Assembly: GCA_016721505.1 (NCBI GenBank)
Contig: JADKHX010000012.1
Location: forward strand, 92,027-156,026
Length of the DNA stretch: 64,000 nt
From: Rhodocyclaceae bacterium
GTDB lineage: Bacteria > Pseudomonadota > Gammaproteobacteria > Burkholderiales > Rhodocyclaceae
Direction: 5' to 3'
Shown: piece after piece, positions 53,099-61,643 of the stretch
How the letters are laid out: the number at the start of each line of letters is the position of its first letter
Position numbering within the stretch: the stretch's first letter is position 1
The notes under the pieces: generated by a model
Databases searched by the model: none
What the model saw: only the letters and a program-made list of their open reading frames with translations
What the model was told of the DNA's origin: nothing
Program-made: the position numbers and the translations under genes

Positions 53099-55153
53099 CT
53101 ACTTGAGCACGGCCAACACGCTGCTGTAGTTGTCGTCCCATATCCGAAAATCAGCACGCGCCGTGACGGCGTGTGCGACATCTTTGAATTCTGGCCGGGC
53201 AAAGAAATCTCCATTGGCGTGGATCAGCACCCAGTTGGAACGGAAAATCAAGCGATCGCTATCGCCTTCAAAACTTACCAGCCGCGCTTGCCTGCCAAAA
53301 TTATCCGCTGCGGCTTTCACTACCGGAATCAGGTCAAGAAAACGATTGGTCACATGCACAGCCAACACGCCATCAGGTTTGAGATGTTTGAAATACTCGG
53401 CGAAAGCTTCTTTGGTCAACAGGTGTATTGGCACCGCATCGCCAGAAAACGCATCCACCACCAGCACGTCAAACTGTTGCGCCGCTTCGCGTTCCAGTGC
53501 CAAGCGTGCATCGGCAATGACCACCTCGGTGCTTGCTTTGGCGTGGGCGAAAAAGGTAAATTCTGTGCGCGCTAAATGAATCACCAAAGGGTCGATGTCA
53601 TACAGCCGATACAGATCACCCGCGCGGCCATAAGTCAGCAAAGTGCCGATGCCCACACCGACCACACCAACATGCAAAGGGCTGTTTGAGAACTGCGCTG
53701 TCTTGGCCAACAGCGCACGCCCGACACCGGATTCTTCACTGTAATACGCGGTCGGCAAATCCTCCCGTGCGGGTGTCGCAAATTGCCGACCATGGACGAT
53801 TTGTCCATGCATCAAAGTACGTCGCGCATCGACACCTTCGCCACCATTGAAGACGCGTAGCGTGCCGTAAAAATTGCGCGCAGTGACTTTGGCATCGGTC
53901 AGTTCGTAGAGATGATCGTCGATACGCACATAGGCAATCGCGGCGACGATGGACATCGCAGTTGCCCATGCGATTGCGCGGCGAGTCGGGGTTGAAAATT
54001 CGTGCCCTCGCAAGACCACCAACGTGATGACCAGCGCAGTGAGCACTAGACCTATCGACAATTCAAAATTGCTGTTGAAGCAATATGGCGCGACGATGCC
54101 GACGAACAATCCACCGAGCGCGCCGCCGGTGGCGAGCATCAGAAAATAAGTGGTGAGCTGCGAAGGATGCGGTTTGATCGCGGCCAATTCGCCGTGGCAA
54201 ACCATGCAAGCCACAAAGAAGGCAGACAGATTAATACCCATCGCCAAATACACCGGCAAAGCAGAAACTCCCAAGCTCGGCAGATACGCCATCGCACCTA
54301 GGCCGAGTGCCAGCAATGGTAAAAACACTACGCGCCGATACCAGCCCACGCGCTCAAAACACAAAATAAATGAGAGCAAATACAGCGCCAAAGGTATCAC
54401 CCACAGCAGTGGAATCGGCGCGATGTTTTCAGTCAGAAAGCTGGTGTCGGCGATCATCAAAATTGACGGACAGCCGGCTAATGCAATCCATTTCAAGCGC
54501 AATGAGAACGGCGTTGCAATGCTAGATTCAGCGGCCTTTGTCGCGCTGACCACACCCGTGCGCCCGCGCCACGCCAGCATTGCGCATAAGGCCGCGAACA
54601 CCACGAACAAACCCGACCAAACCAAGGATTGCCAGCGCGTCGGCAGCACCGGCTCAACCAACACGGGATAGGCCAGCAACGCCAACAGCGAGCCGAAATT
54701 GGACAGCGCGAACAAGCGATACGGCAACACGCCGGGGCGCTCGCGTGCGAACCAAGCCTGAATCAAGGGGCCGGTGGTCGATAACACGACATAGGGCAAA
54801 CCGATCGTCATCGTCAGCAAGCCGAGAATTCTTAAGGTTGGGTCTTCGCCACCGACAGGCCGCCAATCCGCACTGGGACTCAACGGCAACAGCAGCAAAC
54901 TGGCCGCCAGCAATGCCATATGCAAATAACTCTGATGGCGCGGCGATAAAAATCGCACTACCCAATGCGAATACAAATAACCCAACAGCAGCAGCATCTG
55001 AAAAAACAACATGCAGGCCGTCCACACCGATGCCGAACCACCAAACCAGGGCAAGATCATCTTGGCAATAATCGGCTGTACTTGAAACAGCAGGAAGGCA
55101 CTGAGAAAGATCGTCAGACCATATGAAAACGCAAGACGCAAATTGGAACTCAT
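53099..55153 (-). CDS. Membrane-fused spermidine synthase-like protein
   Basis: A 684-aa fusion. The N-terminal half is a membrane domain of about ten to twelve helices (RLAFSYGLTIFLSAFLLFQVQPIIAKMILPWFGG). The C-terminal part (about 430-684) is a spermidine-synthase-fold aminopropyltransferase-like domain: VGVGIGTLLTYGRAGDLYRLYDIDP, VVIADARLALE and FDVLVVDAFSGDAVPIHLLT. Such fused proteins are common in proteobacteria and their reaction is not proven. A broken copy of this gene's 5' end lies at 59437. Confidence 0.88.
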   Translation of the reverse strand: MSSNLRLAFSYGLTIFLSAFLLFQVQPIIAKMILPWFGGSASVWTACMLFFQMLLLLGYLYSHWVVRFLSPRHQSYLHMALLAASLLLLPLSPSADWRPVGGEDPTLRILGLLTMTIGLPYVVLSTTGPLIQAWFARERPGVLPYRLFALSNFGSLLALLAYPVLVEPVLPTRWQSLVWSGLFVVFAALCAMLAWRGRTGVVSATKAAESSIATPFSLRLKWIALAGCPSILMIADTSFLTENIAPIPLLWVIPLALYLLSFILCFERVGWYRRVVFLPLLALGLGAMAYLPSLGVSALPVYLAMGINLSAFFVACMVCHGELAAIKPHPSQLTTYFLMLATGGALGGLFVGIVAPYCFNSNFELSIGLVLTALVITLVVLRGHEFSTPTRRAIAWATAMSIVAAIAYVRIDDHLYELTDAKVTARNFYGTLRVFNGGEGVDARRTLMHGQIVHGRQFATPAREDLPTAYYSEESGVGRALLAKTAQFSNSPLHVGVVGVGIGTLLTYGRAGDLYRLYDIDPLVIHLARTEFTFFAHAKASTEVVIADARLALEREAAQQFDVLVVDAFSGDAVPIHLLTKEAFAEYFKHLKPDGVLAVHVTNRFLDLIPVVKAAADNFGRQARLVSFEGDSDRLIFRSNWVLIHANGDFFARPEFKDVAHAVTARADFRIWDDNYSSVLAVLK

Positions 55154-55225
55154 CGACTGACCAAAATTCAGGGGACGCCGGATTCTAGTGGGATGCGGGC
55201 GCGAGCCCAGGTTTTTTTGATGGGC

Positions 55226-55254
55226 GATGGCGGGTCGTCAGCACCAACTGGTGA
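55226..55254 (+). repeat. Dispersed repeat, copy 11
   Basis: Diverged intergenic copy (GATGGCGGGTCGTCAGC, then CACCAACTGGTGA), 12 bp before the ORF6N pseudogene. Confidence 0.8.
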
Positions 55255-55265
55255 GTCAGAGCTTT

Positions 55266-55844
55266 ATGCTCGATTCCGATCTCGCTGAGCTTTATGGTGT
55301 GCCGACTAAAGCACTCGTCCAAGCGGTCAAGCGCAACCTCGGACGATTTCCTGAAGATTTAATATTTCAGCTTGAAAAACAAGACATTGCCATCTTGAGG
55401 TGACAATCTGTGACTTCAAGTCCGTCGCAATGTGGAACGCTTCCCGGCTGATTTCATGTTTCAACTAAACGCAGTCGAAAAAGCCGAGGTGGTCGCAAAT
55501 TGCGACCACCTCGCAAAGCTGAAATTTTCCAAGTCACTGCCTTTCGTCTTTACCGAGCATGTCGCAATTCAGGCATCCAACATGCTGGGTTCGCCACAAG
55601 CCGTGGAAATGGGCGTGCCTTCGTGCGCCAACGAGAAGTGCTCAGTTCCAATCGCGATTTGGCCGCCAAACTTGATGCGCTAGCGCACAAAACAGAATTG
55701 ATGTCGCTGCAACAGGAATCGTTTGCTGGAAGCACCCGTGCGCAATTGAAACAACTTTTGAAGCGATGCGCCAGATGATGGCGGTGCCTGCCGACCCACC
55801 TAAACGCCCAATCGGGTTTGTGACTCTGGCGGATAAAAAATAGG
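55266..55844 (+). pseudogene. ORF6N-domain (KilA-N-like) protein, frameshifted
   Basis: The remains of an ORF6N-domain protein, a family found in prophages and toxin-like islands. The first frame reads MLDSDLAELYGVPTKALVQ and ends after QDIAILR. A second frame carries VERFPADFMFQLNAVEKAE and PFVFTEHVAIQASNML. A third carries LSSNRDLAAKLDALAHKTEL, and the proper C-terminus (MRQMMAVPADPPKRPIGFV) is in yet another frame. RFPEDLIFQL and RFPADFMFQL look like two versions of one segment, so part of the gene may be duplicated or two copies recombined. Confidence 0.8.
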
Positions 55845-55858
55845 TGATTCAGCATCCA

Positions 55859-55912
55859 ACGGCGTGTGGCCGGAAGAGTTTCAACGGCGTGTCACCAGCA
55901 CCAACTGGCGAA
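55859..55912 (+). repeat. Dispersed repeat, copies 12 (partial) and 13 (full)
   Basis: A 13-bp start of one copy (ACGGCGTGTGGCC, 55859-55871) is followed 12 bp later by a full copy (55884-55912). Two fused or successive insertions are likely. Confidence 0.87.
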
Positions 55913-56100
55913 AATTCACCTTGAGTCATATGGGAACTCGACCCTGTCCCATTTGATTCCCTGGATTTGATTTTTGCTCCCACACTGGCACAACCAAGAC
56001 GGTAAAAACCGGCAAGGGATTGAAAATATTTTTGCGGCATGACGGACCGGGGAGCGCGATGAAATACCGTCATGGGTTGCCCCCTATATTTTTATGAGAA

Positions 56101-58500
56101 TTACATCCGGGGTTTGAACCAGTACTTCGTTGTACGTGCTTCCTTTGACTTGGGGTAACTGCGCTTTAGCAGATCGAAGGCTGTCTTCGATAACTTGCCG
56201 GCCGACGGCTCAGCGCACCAATTCATGCGCGTCTTATAGACAGCTTCGCGAAGGAGACTAGGCGCCCTTGCATCTTCCGGAAAAGTGGTCGCGAAATTGA
56301 TCACGTTTTGCATCCACGCCGAGTCAAGGTCTGGCAGCGCTTCCAGATCCAAGCGCTCGTGCTGCCAGTCAGCGTAGGCATCTGGAGTCAATAGGCGTTT
56401 GGCGAAACGGCCGAAATACCGCTTGAGTTCGCCCGTCGACTCAGCGTAAACCGGTGTGTATTCACCTACTTTCGGCGCGTTGAGGTGGCAGTCAGCGCTG
56501 ATTGCTGAGCCAATTGCAATTAGCCCGCCTTCAATCAAGAAAGTTTTTTCGTCTTTGATCTCACGCAGACTTTCAATATTGGGCAGCAGCTCTTTTTGAC
56601 TGATGTCGGCAACAACGGCCAGTGCCTCGCGCGCCGCAGTCGCGTCCTTTCGAAGTACTGCACGCGCCCAAGCCATACGGGCGATAGCACCGCGCTGCGA
56701 CTCCGGCCAGCCGGAACGCCTTGCAGTTTCAAGTAGCGCCGCGTGCGGTAGTTCGTAATTGAGTATCCAGTGGGTATCGTAGTCCGACCCGAATCGTGGT
56801 GCGTCGGTCGCGTTGGGTGGCGCGGACGTGAGCAGTGTGTCGCGGTCAAACGCCGTTCCAATCTCACGAGGGCTATCTGCCCAGAATTCCTGTAAATCTT
56901 CGGCGTACCACATGCGATATTCTCGGACACGATTGCGTGCCGAGTAGTCGGCTCGAACGTCAGGTCGCTTTAAGAGCGCCGTTGCCAGCGGCTGTCCCTC
57001 ATCGCGGCCACCCAGCCGCAAACGGTGTAGTAAGAAACTAGTTGCACCCGCCTGCTTATCAGGTACTGCAGCCAGCGTTTTCAGCAGCAATGCAAGATGA
57101 GGATCGTCGCGCTCAGCCAGCGCCGCCGCGCTGAAAAGCCAGGCGTACTGCGTTGGCTGCTTAAGGAAGCGCGTCAGTGATTTTTCGCTCCACTGTTGGC
57201 GCAGGCATCGGGCTTCCTCCGGCAATGGCGAGTCACTAACGGTCTTAGTCGGCGTTGACGCCGAAGCGCACGGCGCGCCGGTCGGATCACGCCCGTCAAT
57301 CAGCCCGCTCAGCCACTCACCCAACGGCTCGCTGGGTGGAAACTGCCGGTGCAGGTGCAAGTAGTCGGTGGCGACACGCCTAAACGCAACAGCATCGATA
57401 CCCGGGCGCATTAACTCCGTCGCCAGTTCGCGAAATTGCTTTGCCGGATCGAGCCGCGCACCAATCAGCGAATCGAGATTCGTGAGTCGCCGAACTTCTT
57501 CGGCATTACCAGACTTATTCGCCATCGCTATGGACAGTTTCACATCGGTACGCAGGCGAATCGCTTCGGTGTTTCGATAGCTGCGAAAGTCGGCACGTCT
57601 TTGTTCGCACTCGTCCGATTTACAACTACTGTCATATCGAGATGGCTGTACTGCCGGAGTAATCTCAATCGCGCGCAATCTTGCTCGCAGGGCAAGGTAG
57701 CTTCCAAACCCACGCCATGGTGAGCTGGTGTCCTTCGCTATTTCAAAGAACGCGCTCTCGGCTTCTTCGTAGTGACCTTCATAAAAAAAGGCGGACGCGC
57801 GCTGATATGCACGATCTTTGACTAGCAGTTTGGGAGCGTCCGGCGGTGGGTCCGGGAGCGACATGTCCGGAAGAACAAATTGCTTTGCGTACACTGGGTT
57901 GATGCGCCGACCGTTTGGCAGATCGGTACGATAGTAGCTTGGCCCCAGCGCACAGCGCGCGAAGACCCGATGCTGACCCACGAGCCAATCTCGTAGCGCG
58001 GCGCTATTGGTGCCCCAAAGCCGCAAACGCTCGGCATACGTCTTGCGAGCCTGACTCCACGCATCGCTCGGGCAGTTCTCGAAGGTATCCCAATTGTTGC
58101 CATAAAGTAGGCCGCTTTCTGTATGACCGCTGAAGTCGGGCATAAGTTCTGGTGCTGCCACCTTAGCTTCTTCACCCCACAAGATGACGGTGGGTGGGCT
58201 ATTGTTAGCGCTCCCTTGAACCTCTGCGTAGCTGAAAGCATCCTGCGCACCAGCCGGCAACTCTAGGTCGTTAAGGCGATACCACGCGAGCAATAGCGGT
58301 TTGCGCCACCAAGACGCCTCAACTACGCCAAGACTTCCGGAGAGTAGTTCGGTTAGCGGCCGAGTCGGTCCCCAGGGAGAGTTAAATTCCGGAGTCGGTT
58401 CGCCTCCATCACCGCCCGACGCGACGACAGGCGAAGATCCAATCGACAGCCAGATCGCAGTCAGCAGGATAAGGAGAAACGAAGAAGGGGATTTGATCAT
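56101..58500 (-). CDS. Large secreted protein of unknown function
   Basis: A 799-aa protein with a signal peptide (FLLILLTAIWLSIGSSPVVAS). I do not recognise a named domain. Around residues 225-270 (YQRASAFFYEGHYEEAESAFFEIAKD, cut) it looks like a TPR-type helical repeat, and the whole protein is helical and Trp/Arg-rich (MLS-free, with WPESQRGAIARMAWARAV). It is one transcription unit with the DUF3142 gene 8 bp upstream, so the two products probably act together in the envelope. Conserved-looking and intact despite its size. Confidence 0.85.
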   Translation of the reverse strand: MIKSPSSFLLILLTAIWLSIGSSPVVASGGDGGEPTPEFNSPWGPTRPLTELLSGSLGVVEASWWRKPLLLAWYRLNDLELPAGAQDAFSYAEVQGSANNSPPTVILWGEEAKVAAPELMPDFSGHTESGLLYGNNWDTFENCPSDAWSQARKTYAERLRLWGTNSAALRDWLVGQHRVFARCALGPSYYRTDLPNGRRINPVYAKQFVLPDMSLPDPPPDAPKLLVKDRAYQRASAFFYEGHYEEAESAFFEIAKDTSSPWRGFGSYLALRARLRAIEITPAVQPSRYDSSCKSDECEQRRADFRSYRNTEAIRLRTDVKLSIAMANKSGNAEEVRRLTNLDSLIGARLDPAKQFRELATELMRPGIDAVAFRRVATDYLHLHRQFPPSEPLGEWLSGLIDGRDPTGAPCASASTPTKTVSDSPLPEEARCLRQQWSEKSLTRFLKQPTQYAWLFSAAALAERDDPHLALLLKTLAAVPDKQAGATSFLLHRLRLGGRDEGQPLATALLKRPDVRADYSARNRVREYRMWYAEDLQEFWADSPREIGTAFDRDTLLTSAPPNATDAPRFGSDYDTHWILNYELPHAALLETARRSGWPESQRGAIARMAWARAVLRKDATAAREALAVVADISQKELLPNIESLREIKDEKTFLIEGGLIAIGSAISADCHLNAPKVGEYTPVYAESTGELKRYFGRFAKRLLTPDAYADWQHERLDLEALPDLDSAWMQNVINFATTFPEDARAPSLLREAVYKTRMNWCAEPSAGKLSKTAFDLLKRSYPKSKEARTTKYWFKPRM

Positions 58501-58508
58501 GGTTCAGC

Positions 58509-59246
58509 CTAATTGTTAGGGTTGTTGGTCGGTCGCCGAGTTCGATGGCCGAGAAAGACGTAGCGGCGGCCAGACAACGCCACCGGCCAGGGCGACTCGT
58601 CGTCAGCGACGCCATGCGCAAGCGCGCAGCGCGGTTCGGTAGTGCCTTCGGCACTGCGCAACACGTAGTCTGGACGCGACCGACCCAAGCGAAAATACAT
58701 CGGCACGACTTCATCGACGGGAATATCACTTAGCCAACGGTCGCCGTAGCACCAACTGGCCAGTGCAGTGACCGAGAGTCGAACGCCAGTGGGCAGCGCA
58801 GCTTTAATCGATTCGACCCCTGCTCGCCAGAACTCGCGCTGCGACTGTCGCGCTTCGAAGTCGAGCTGCACCCATCCGATCGAACCTCCGCGCCGCGCAA
58901 CGTCGACCACTGCATCGCGAAGAGCATCACGCTGCACCGTGTTACCAGCGAAACGATGCGCCGGGTCGACTTCGACATGAATCACCGGCACTATTGCGAC
59001 CTCGTCGGGTAGTCGCAGGGCGCTACGGCGGGACTGACGCGAAAAGTGATCGCCAGAGAAAAATATGTGTGTCGTGACCACTGCAGCACCAACGCCTTTT
59101 GCTGGCAACGGTAGCTGCACCGCCGGTCTATCCCAATACCACCAGACTTCGTCGGGCAAACTCTTATCACCTGACGCGGCTTCCGTCGACAAAACAATGC
59201 CAGCTAAAAAAAATGCGAGCAGCTTCAATTGGCGGAAATGAGTCAT
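58509..59246 (-). CDS. DUF3142-domain secreted protein
   Basis: A 245-aa secreted protein. Start at ATG 59246 (signal MTHFRQLKLLAFFLAGIVLSTEA); upstream in-frame codons give no signal peptide. The body matches DUF3142: VVTTHIFFSGDHFS, VPVIHVEVDPAHRF, IGWVQLDFEARQSQREFW, LSVTALASWCYGDRWLSDIPVDEVVPMYFRLG. These look like strands of a TIM-barrel, as in glycoside-hydrolase-like proteins, but activity is unproven. Confidence 0.86.
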   Translation of the reverse strand: MTHFRQLKLLAFFLAGIVLSTEAASGDKSLPDEVWWYWDRPAVQLPLPAKGVGAAVVTTHIFFSGDHFSRQSRRSALRLPDEVAIVPVIHVEVDPAHRFAGNTVQRDALRDAVVDVARRGGSIGWVQLDFEARQSQREFWRAGVESIKAALPTGVRLSVTALASWCYGDRWLSDIPVDEVVPMYFRLGRSRPDYVLRSAEGTTEPRCALAHGVADDESPWPVALSGRRYVFLGHRTRRPTNNPNN

Positions 59247-59436
59247 GGGGAGATCATAAAGAAAATTTATGTGCTTTCCGAGGTTGCAACTCAATTGCAT
59301 AGTAGAAAATTTGCTGACTCTGTTTATGTATGCGCCTGTATGCCGACACTTACGGAAAATCACTATTCTTTCAAAGGCTGCAATTCGGCGTGTACCCATG
59401 GGCTGGTGTCAAGTTTGTTCATCCAGAATCCGCAAG

Positions 59437-59796
59437 GTCGGATCTTCACCACCCACCGGCTGCCAATCCGCACTGGGACTCAGCGGCAACAGCAGCAAAC
59501 TGGCCGCCAGCAATGCCATATGCAAATAACTCCGATGGCGCGGCGATAAAAATCGTACTACCCAATGCGAATACAAATAACAACAGCAGCAGCATCTGAA
59601 AAACAACATGCAGGCCGTCCACCACCGATGCCGAACCGCAAACCAGGGCAAGATCATCTTGGCAATAATCGGCTGTACTTGAAACAGCAGGAAGGCACTG
59701 AGAAAGATCGTCAGACCATATGAAAACGCAAGACGCAGATTGGAAATCATCGGGTGACCAAAATTCGGGAGACGCCGGATTCTAGTGGGATGCGAA
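59437..59796 (-). pseudogene. Truncated copy of the spermidine synthase 5' end
   Basis: Near-identical to bases 54838-55200, including about 45 bp before the start codon. The protein begins MISNLRLAFSYGLTIFLS as in the full gene, but small indels change GGSASVWTACMLFF to AVRHRWWTACMLFF and destroy the next helix; homology stops after about 105 codons. A segmental duplication followed by decay, or two sequence variants. Confidence 0.88.
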
Positions 59797-59870
59797 CCTA
59801 TTCTGAGGGTTTATTGCGGGCTAATGACGTGTGAGGCCAGTCTCTAAGCAGAACCAAGGTCGAATGTTGC

Positions 59871-60116
59871 TCAATCTTTTTCGCCAACCCACGCAAAACG
59901 CGGCTGAAGTATGCCATTTACCATCACGTCTTCGCTAAACATCGCGGTCGGCCGCACCCACAAGCCACGTTCGCCATACAGTGCTCGATAAAGCGTGAGC
60001 ACTTCGCGCGTCTCGCTGTGATGAACGCTGCCAATGACTTCATAGAGATTGCCTTTGTAGTGGCGGTATATCCCCGGGCGCAAATCTTGCGGCGCGTTTT
60101 GTTGATCCTGATTCAT
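59871..60116 (-). CDS. DUF1653-family protein
   Basis: An 81-aa cytoplasmic protein with the whole DUF1653 domain: PGIYRHYKGNLYEVIGSVHHSETREVLTLYRALYGERGLWVRP, ending FAWVGEKD. Function unknown. Its ATG overlaps the stop (ATGA) of the broken MaoC gene upstream, so the pair was once translationally coupled. Confidence 0.9.
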   Translation of the reverse strand: MNQDQQNAPQDLRPGIYRHYKGNLYEVIGSVHHSETREVLTLYRALYGERGLWVRPTAMFSEDVMVNGILQPRFAWVGEKD

Positions 60117-60993
60117 ACCGCAGGCGTTTCAAATTCGATGCGCAAAGGGTGGTCGCGTCGATGGGGTTTTGAACCACGATGCGTTGTTGCGATGAATCAA
60201 TATCACCGAATGCGTCACCGAAAGCTCGAACCAAAATTCGCGATGGCAATTCAACTGGTCGGCGAAGTTCGCGTTGAATTTGAAGCACTCGCTGTGGCAA
60301 TCGGGCGATCGCTAGGGCGCGCGCTAGTGTCCATGCCACGCACAATCGCGCGCTTGAAGCCAAAGGGGTTTGGCGAGCGCATGTTGGTGAATCGGATTCA
60401 AATCGCCAGCGATTTTCGCGTAACGTCGGCCACAGTTTTCGGGCACGTCAATTACTTGTTCCAAGCGTGGCGGTGTGGAGTCGTCATCGACACTATGCGA
60501 TGCCGCGGTTGAAGCCAAAGGTGATTTCCTCAACGCCAGCGCGCGCGTAGTTGCCTGCCAACACAGCTTGCCATCAACCCGCGCCTCAGTGACCAAACCA
60601 AAACTCATGCCACGTTTTCCCACCGAGCGTCGGTGGTGTAGGCGAGCAAATCGATACTCGCCGTGGGCGGAATGCGCAGGTCTGCTCGACCTGCTGTGAG
60701 AGGTGCACCAGCCCCAACGCACGAAACGGAAACTGTGCATCGGCGAGGATGTACAGATGCAAAGGCGCCACAGCGATTTGTAAGGCCAAAGGTGGCAAGG
60801 CGTGTTCGTTGCCCTGCAATCCCACACACTCACAATAAGCCCGCAGCCACTCTGCATCTATCGTTGCTGTTGCGAGCGAGCGTTCGATACGCGGCATTTG
60901 CGTTGGATCGCTCAAACCACCGCGTGAATGTCGAAACAGCCCGAACGAGGAGGCTAGATTTGATGGGATTTGTGTGGCGTGAATGGCAGGCAT
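60113..60993 (-). pseudogene. MaoC-type acyl dehydratase, frameshifted
   Basis: Pieces of one roughly 290-aa hydratase occur in order but in different frames: PAIHATQIPSNLAS and ATIDAEWLRAYCECVGLQGNEHALPPLALQ; PPTASIDLLAYTTDARWENVA; TEARVDGKLCWQATTRALA and YAKIAGDLNPIHQHAL (MaoC-like DxNPIH); then the tail IDSSQQRIVVQNPIDATTLC and EFETPAV with TGA at 60113. At least three indels separate them. Confidence 0.82.
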
Positions 60994-61075
60994 GAACACA
61001 TCTCGGCGAAAACGAATACCCAGCATAACCGGAAAAGTGCTTGCCGAAAATTCATGCACAAAGTAGTGGTTTGCA

Positions 61076-61103
61076 ACAGCGTGTGGTCAGCACCAACTGG
61101 CAA
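61076..61103 (+). repeat. Dispersed repeat, copy 14
   Basis: Diverged intergenic copy (ACAGCGTGTGGTCAGC) upstream of the broken MaoC gene. Confidence 0.85.
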
Positions 61104-61224
61104 GAATTTGCCGTGTTCGACTAGTACGATTCGTCGCCAGATGAAATCTTTGCTGTTCTGTAGTCGTGCTCACCCAATAGTTGAGCGGCTTTGATTGCTC
61201 GAAGGTCAGTGAACATGAAGGATC

Positions 61225-61242
61225 CCGATTGAAAACAATCGG
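61225..61242. terminator. Short stem-loop after the small secreted protein gene
   Basis: CCGATTG-AAAA-CAATCGG, a perfect 7-bp stem just beyond the stop at 61243. There is no T-run, so termination is uncertain. Confidence 0.4.
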
Positions 61243-61643
61243 TCAATTGAGGTTTCTAGGTTTAAAGAGCAACGTGGCGGCAGTTTGACAGCCGCAACTT
61301 TTAACCGCTGTCCAGTTTTCCCGACCCGCAAGCCCGAGTTTGCAGCCCTCTGCGTCACTTCCTAGCTGCAACACTGGCGCTTGTCGGAGCCTCCTGCCAT
61401 CGGCCGCTTCACCGACGCTGGTCAGCGGCACGCTATCGTTGCGTATAAACGCATCGGCTGCAAGGCTTATCGAACGACCAGTTAAGCGACTCGAAGCGCT
61501 TGAAATTTCAGCACGGCAGACGGCATCTGTAGTTGCAGAAGCAATGCCGGTTGCATTGGTGACACCGCAGATGCCGGCAATGATGCAAAGCCGCAAGCGG
61601 ACGCCACCACTAGCGATAAAAAAATCGGTCTGCTTGAACTCAT
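61243..61643 (-). pseudogene. Small secreted protein, frameshifted
   Basis: The ATG at 61643 overlaps the stop of the broken S41 peptidase gene (ATGA). It starts MSSSRPIF and hits a stop after a T-run (GATTTTTTATCG). The rest reads on in another frame (VCRAEISSASSRLTGRSISL; GDSAEGCKLG-like SDAEGCKLGLAGRENW; SCGCQTAATLLFKPR). Cys-containing, exported, of no known family. A one-base error in the T-run would make it intact. Confidence 0.5.

Noticed and set aside
56039..56073. ATGACGG...CCGTCAT stem-loop as a terminator of the 799-aa gene
   Set aside because: Seven-bp arms with a 21-nt loop and no T-run; too weak to list.
58746..58764. AGCACCAACTGGCCAG as a further repeat copy
   Set aside because: It lies inside the DUF3142 gene at a conserved-looking ASWCYGD segment and lacks the 5' half of the repeat; a chance match is likely.
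5215..61103. CRISPR array as an explanation of the repeats
   Set aside because: Copies are kilobases apart, in both orientations, sometimes inside genes, with no spacers and no cas genes.
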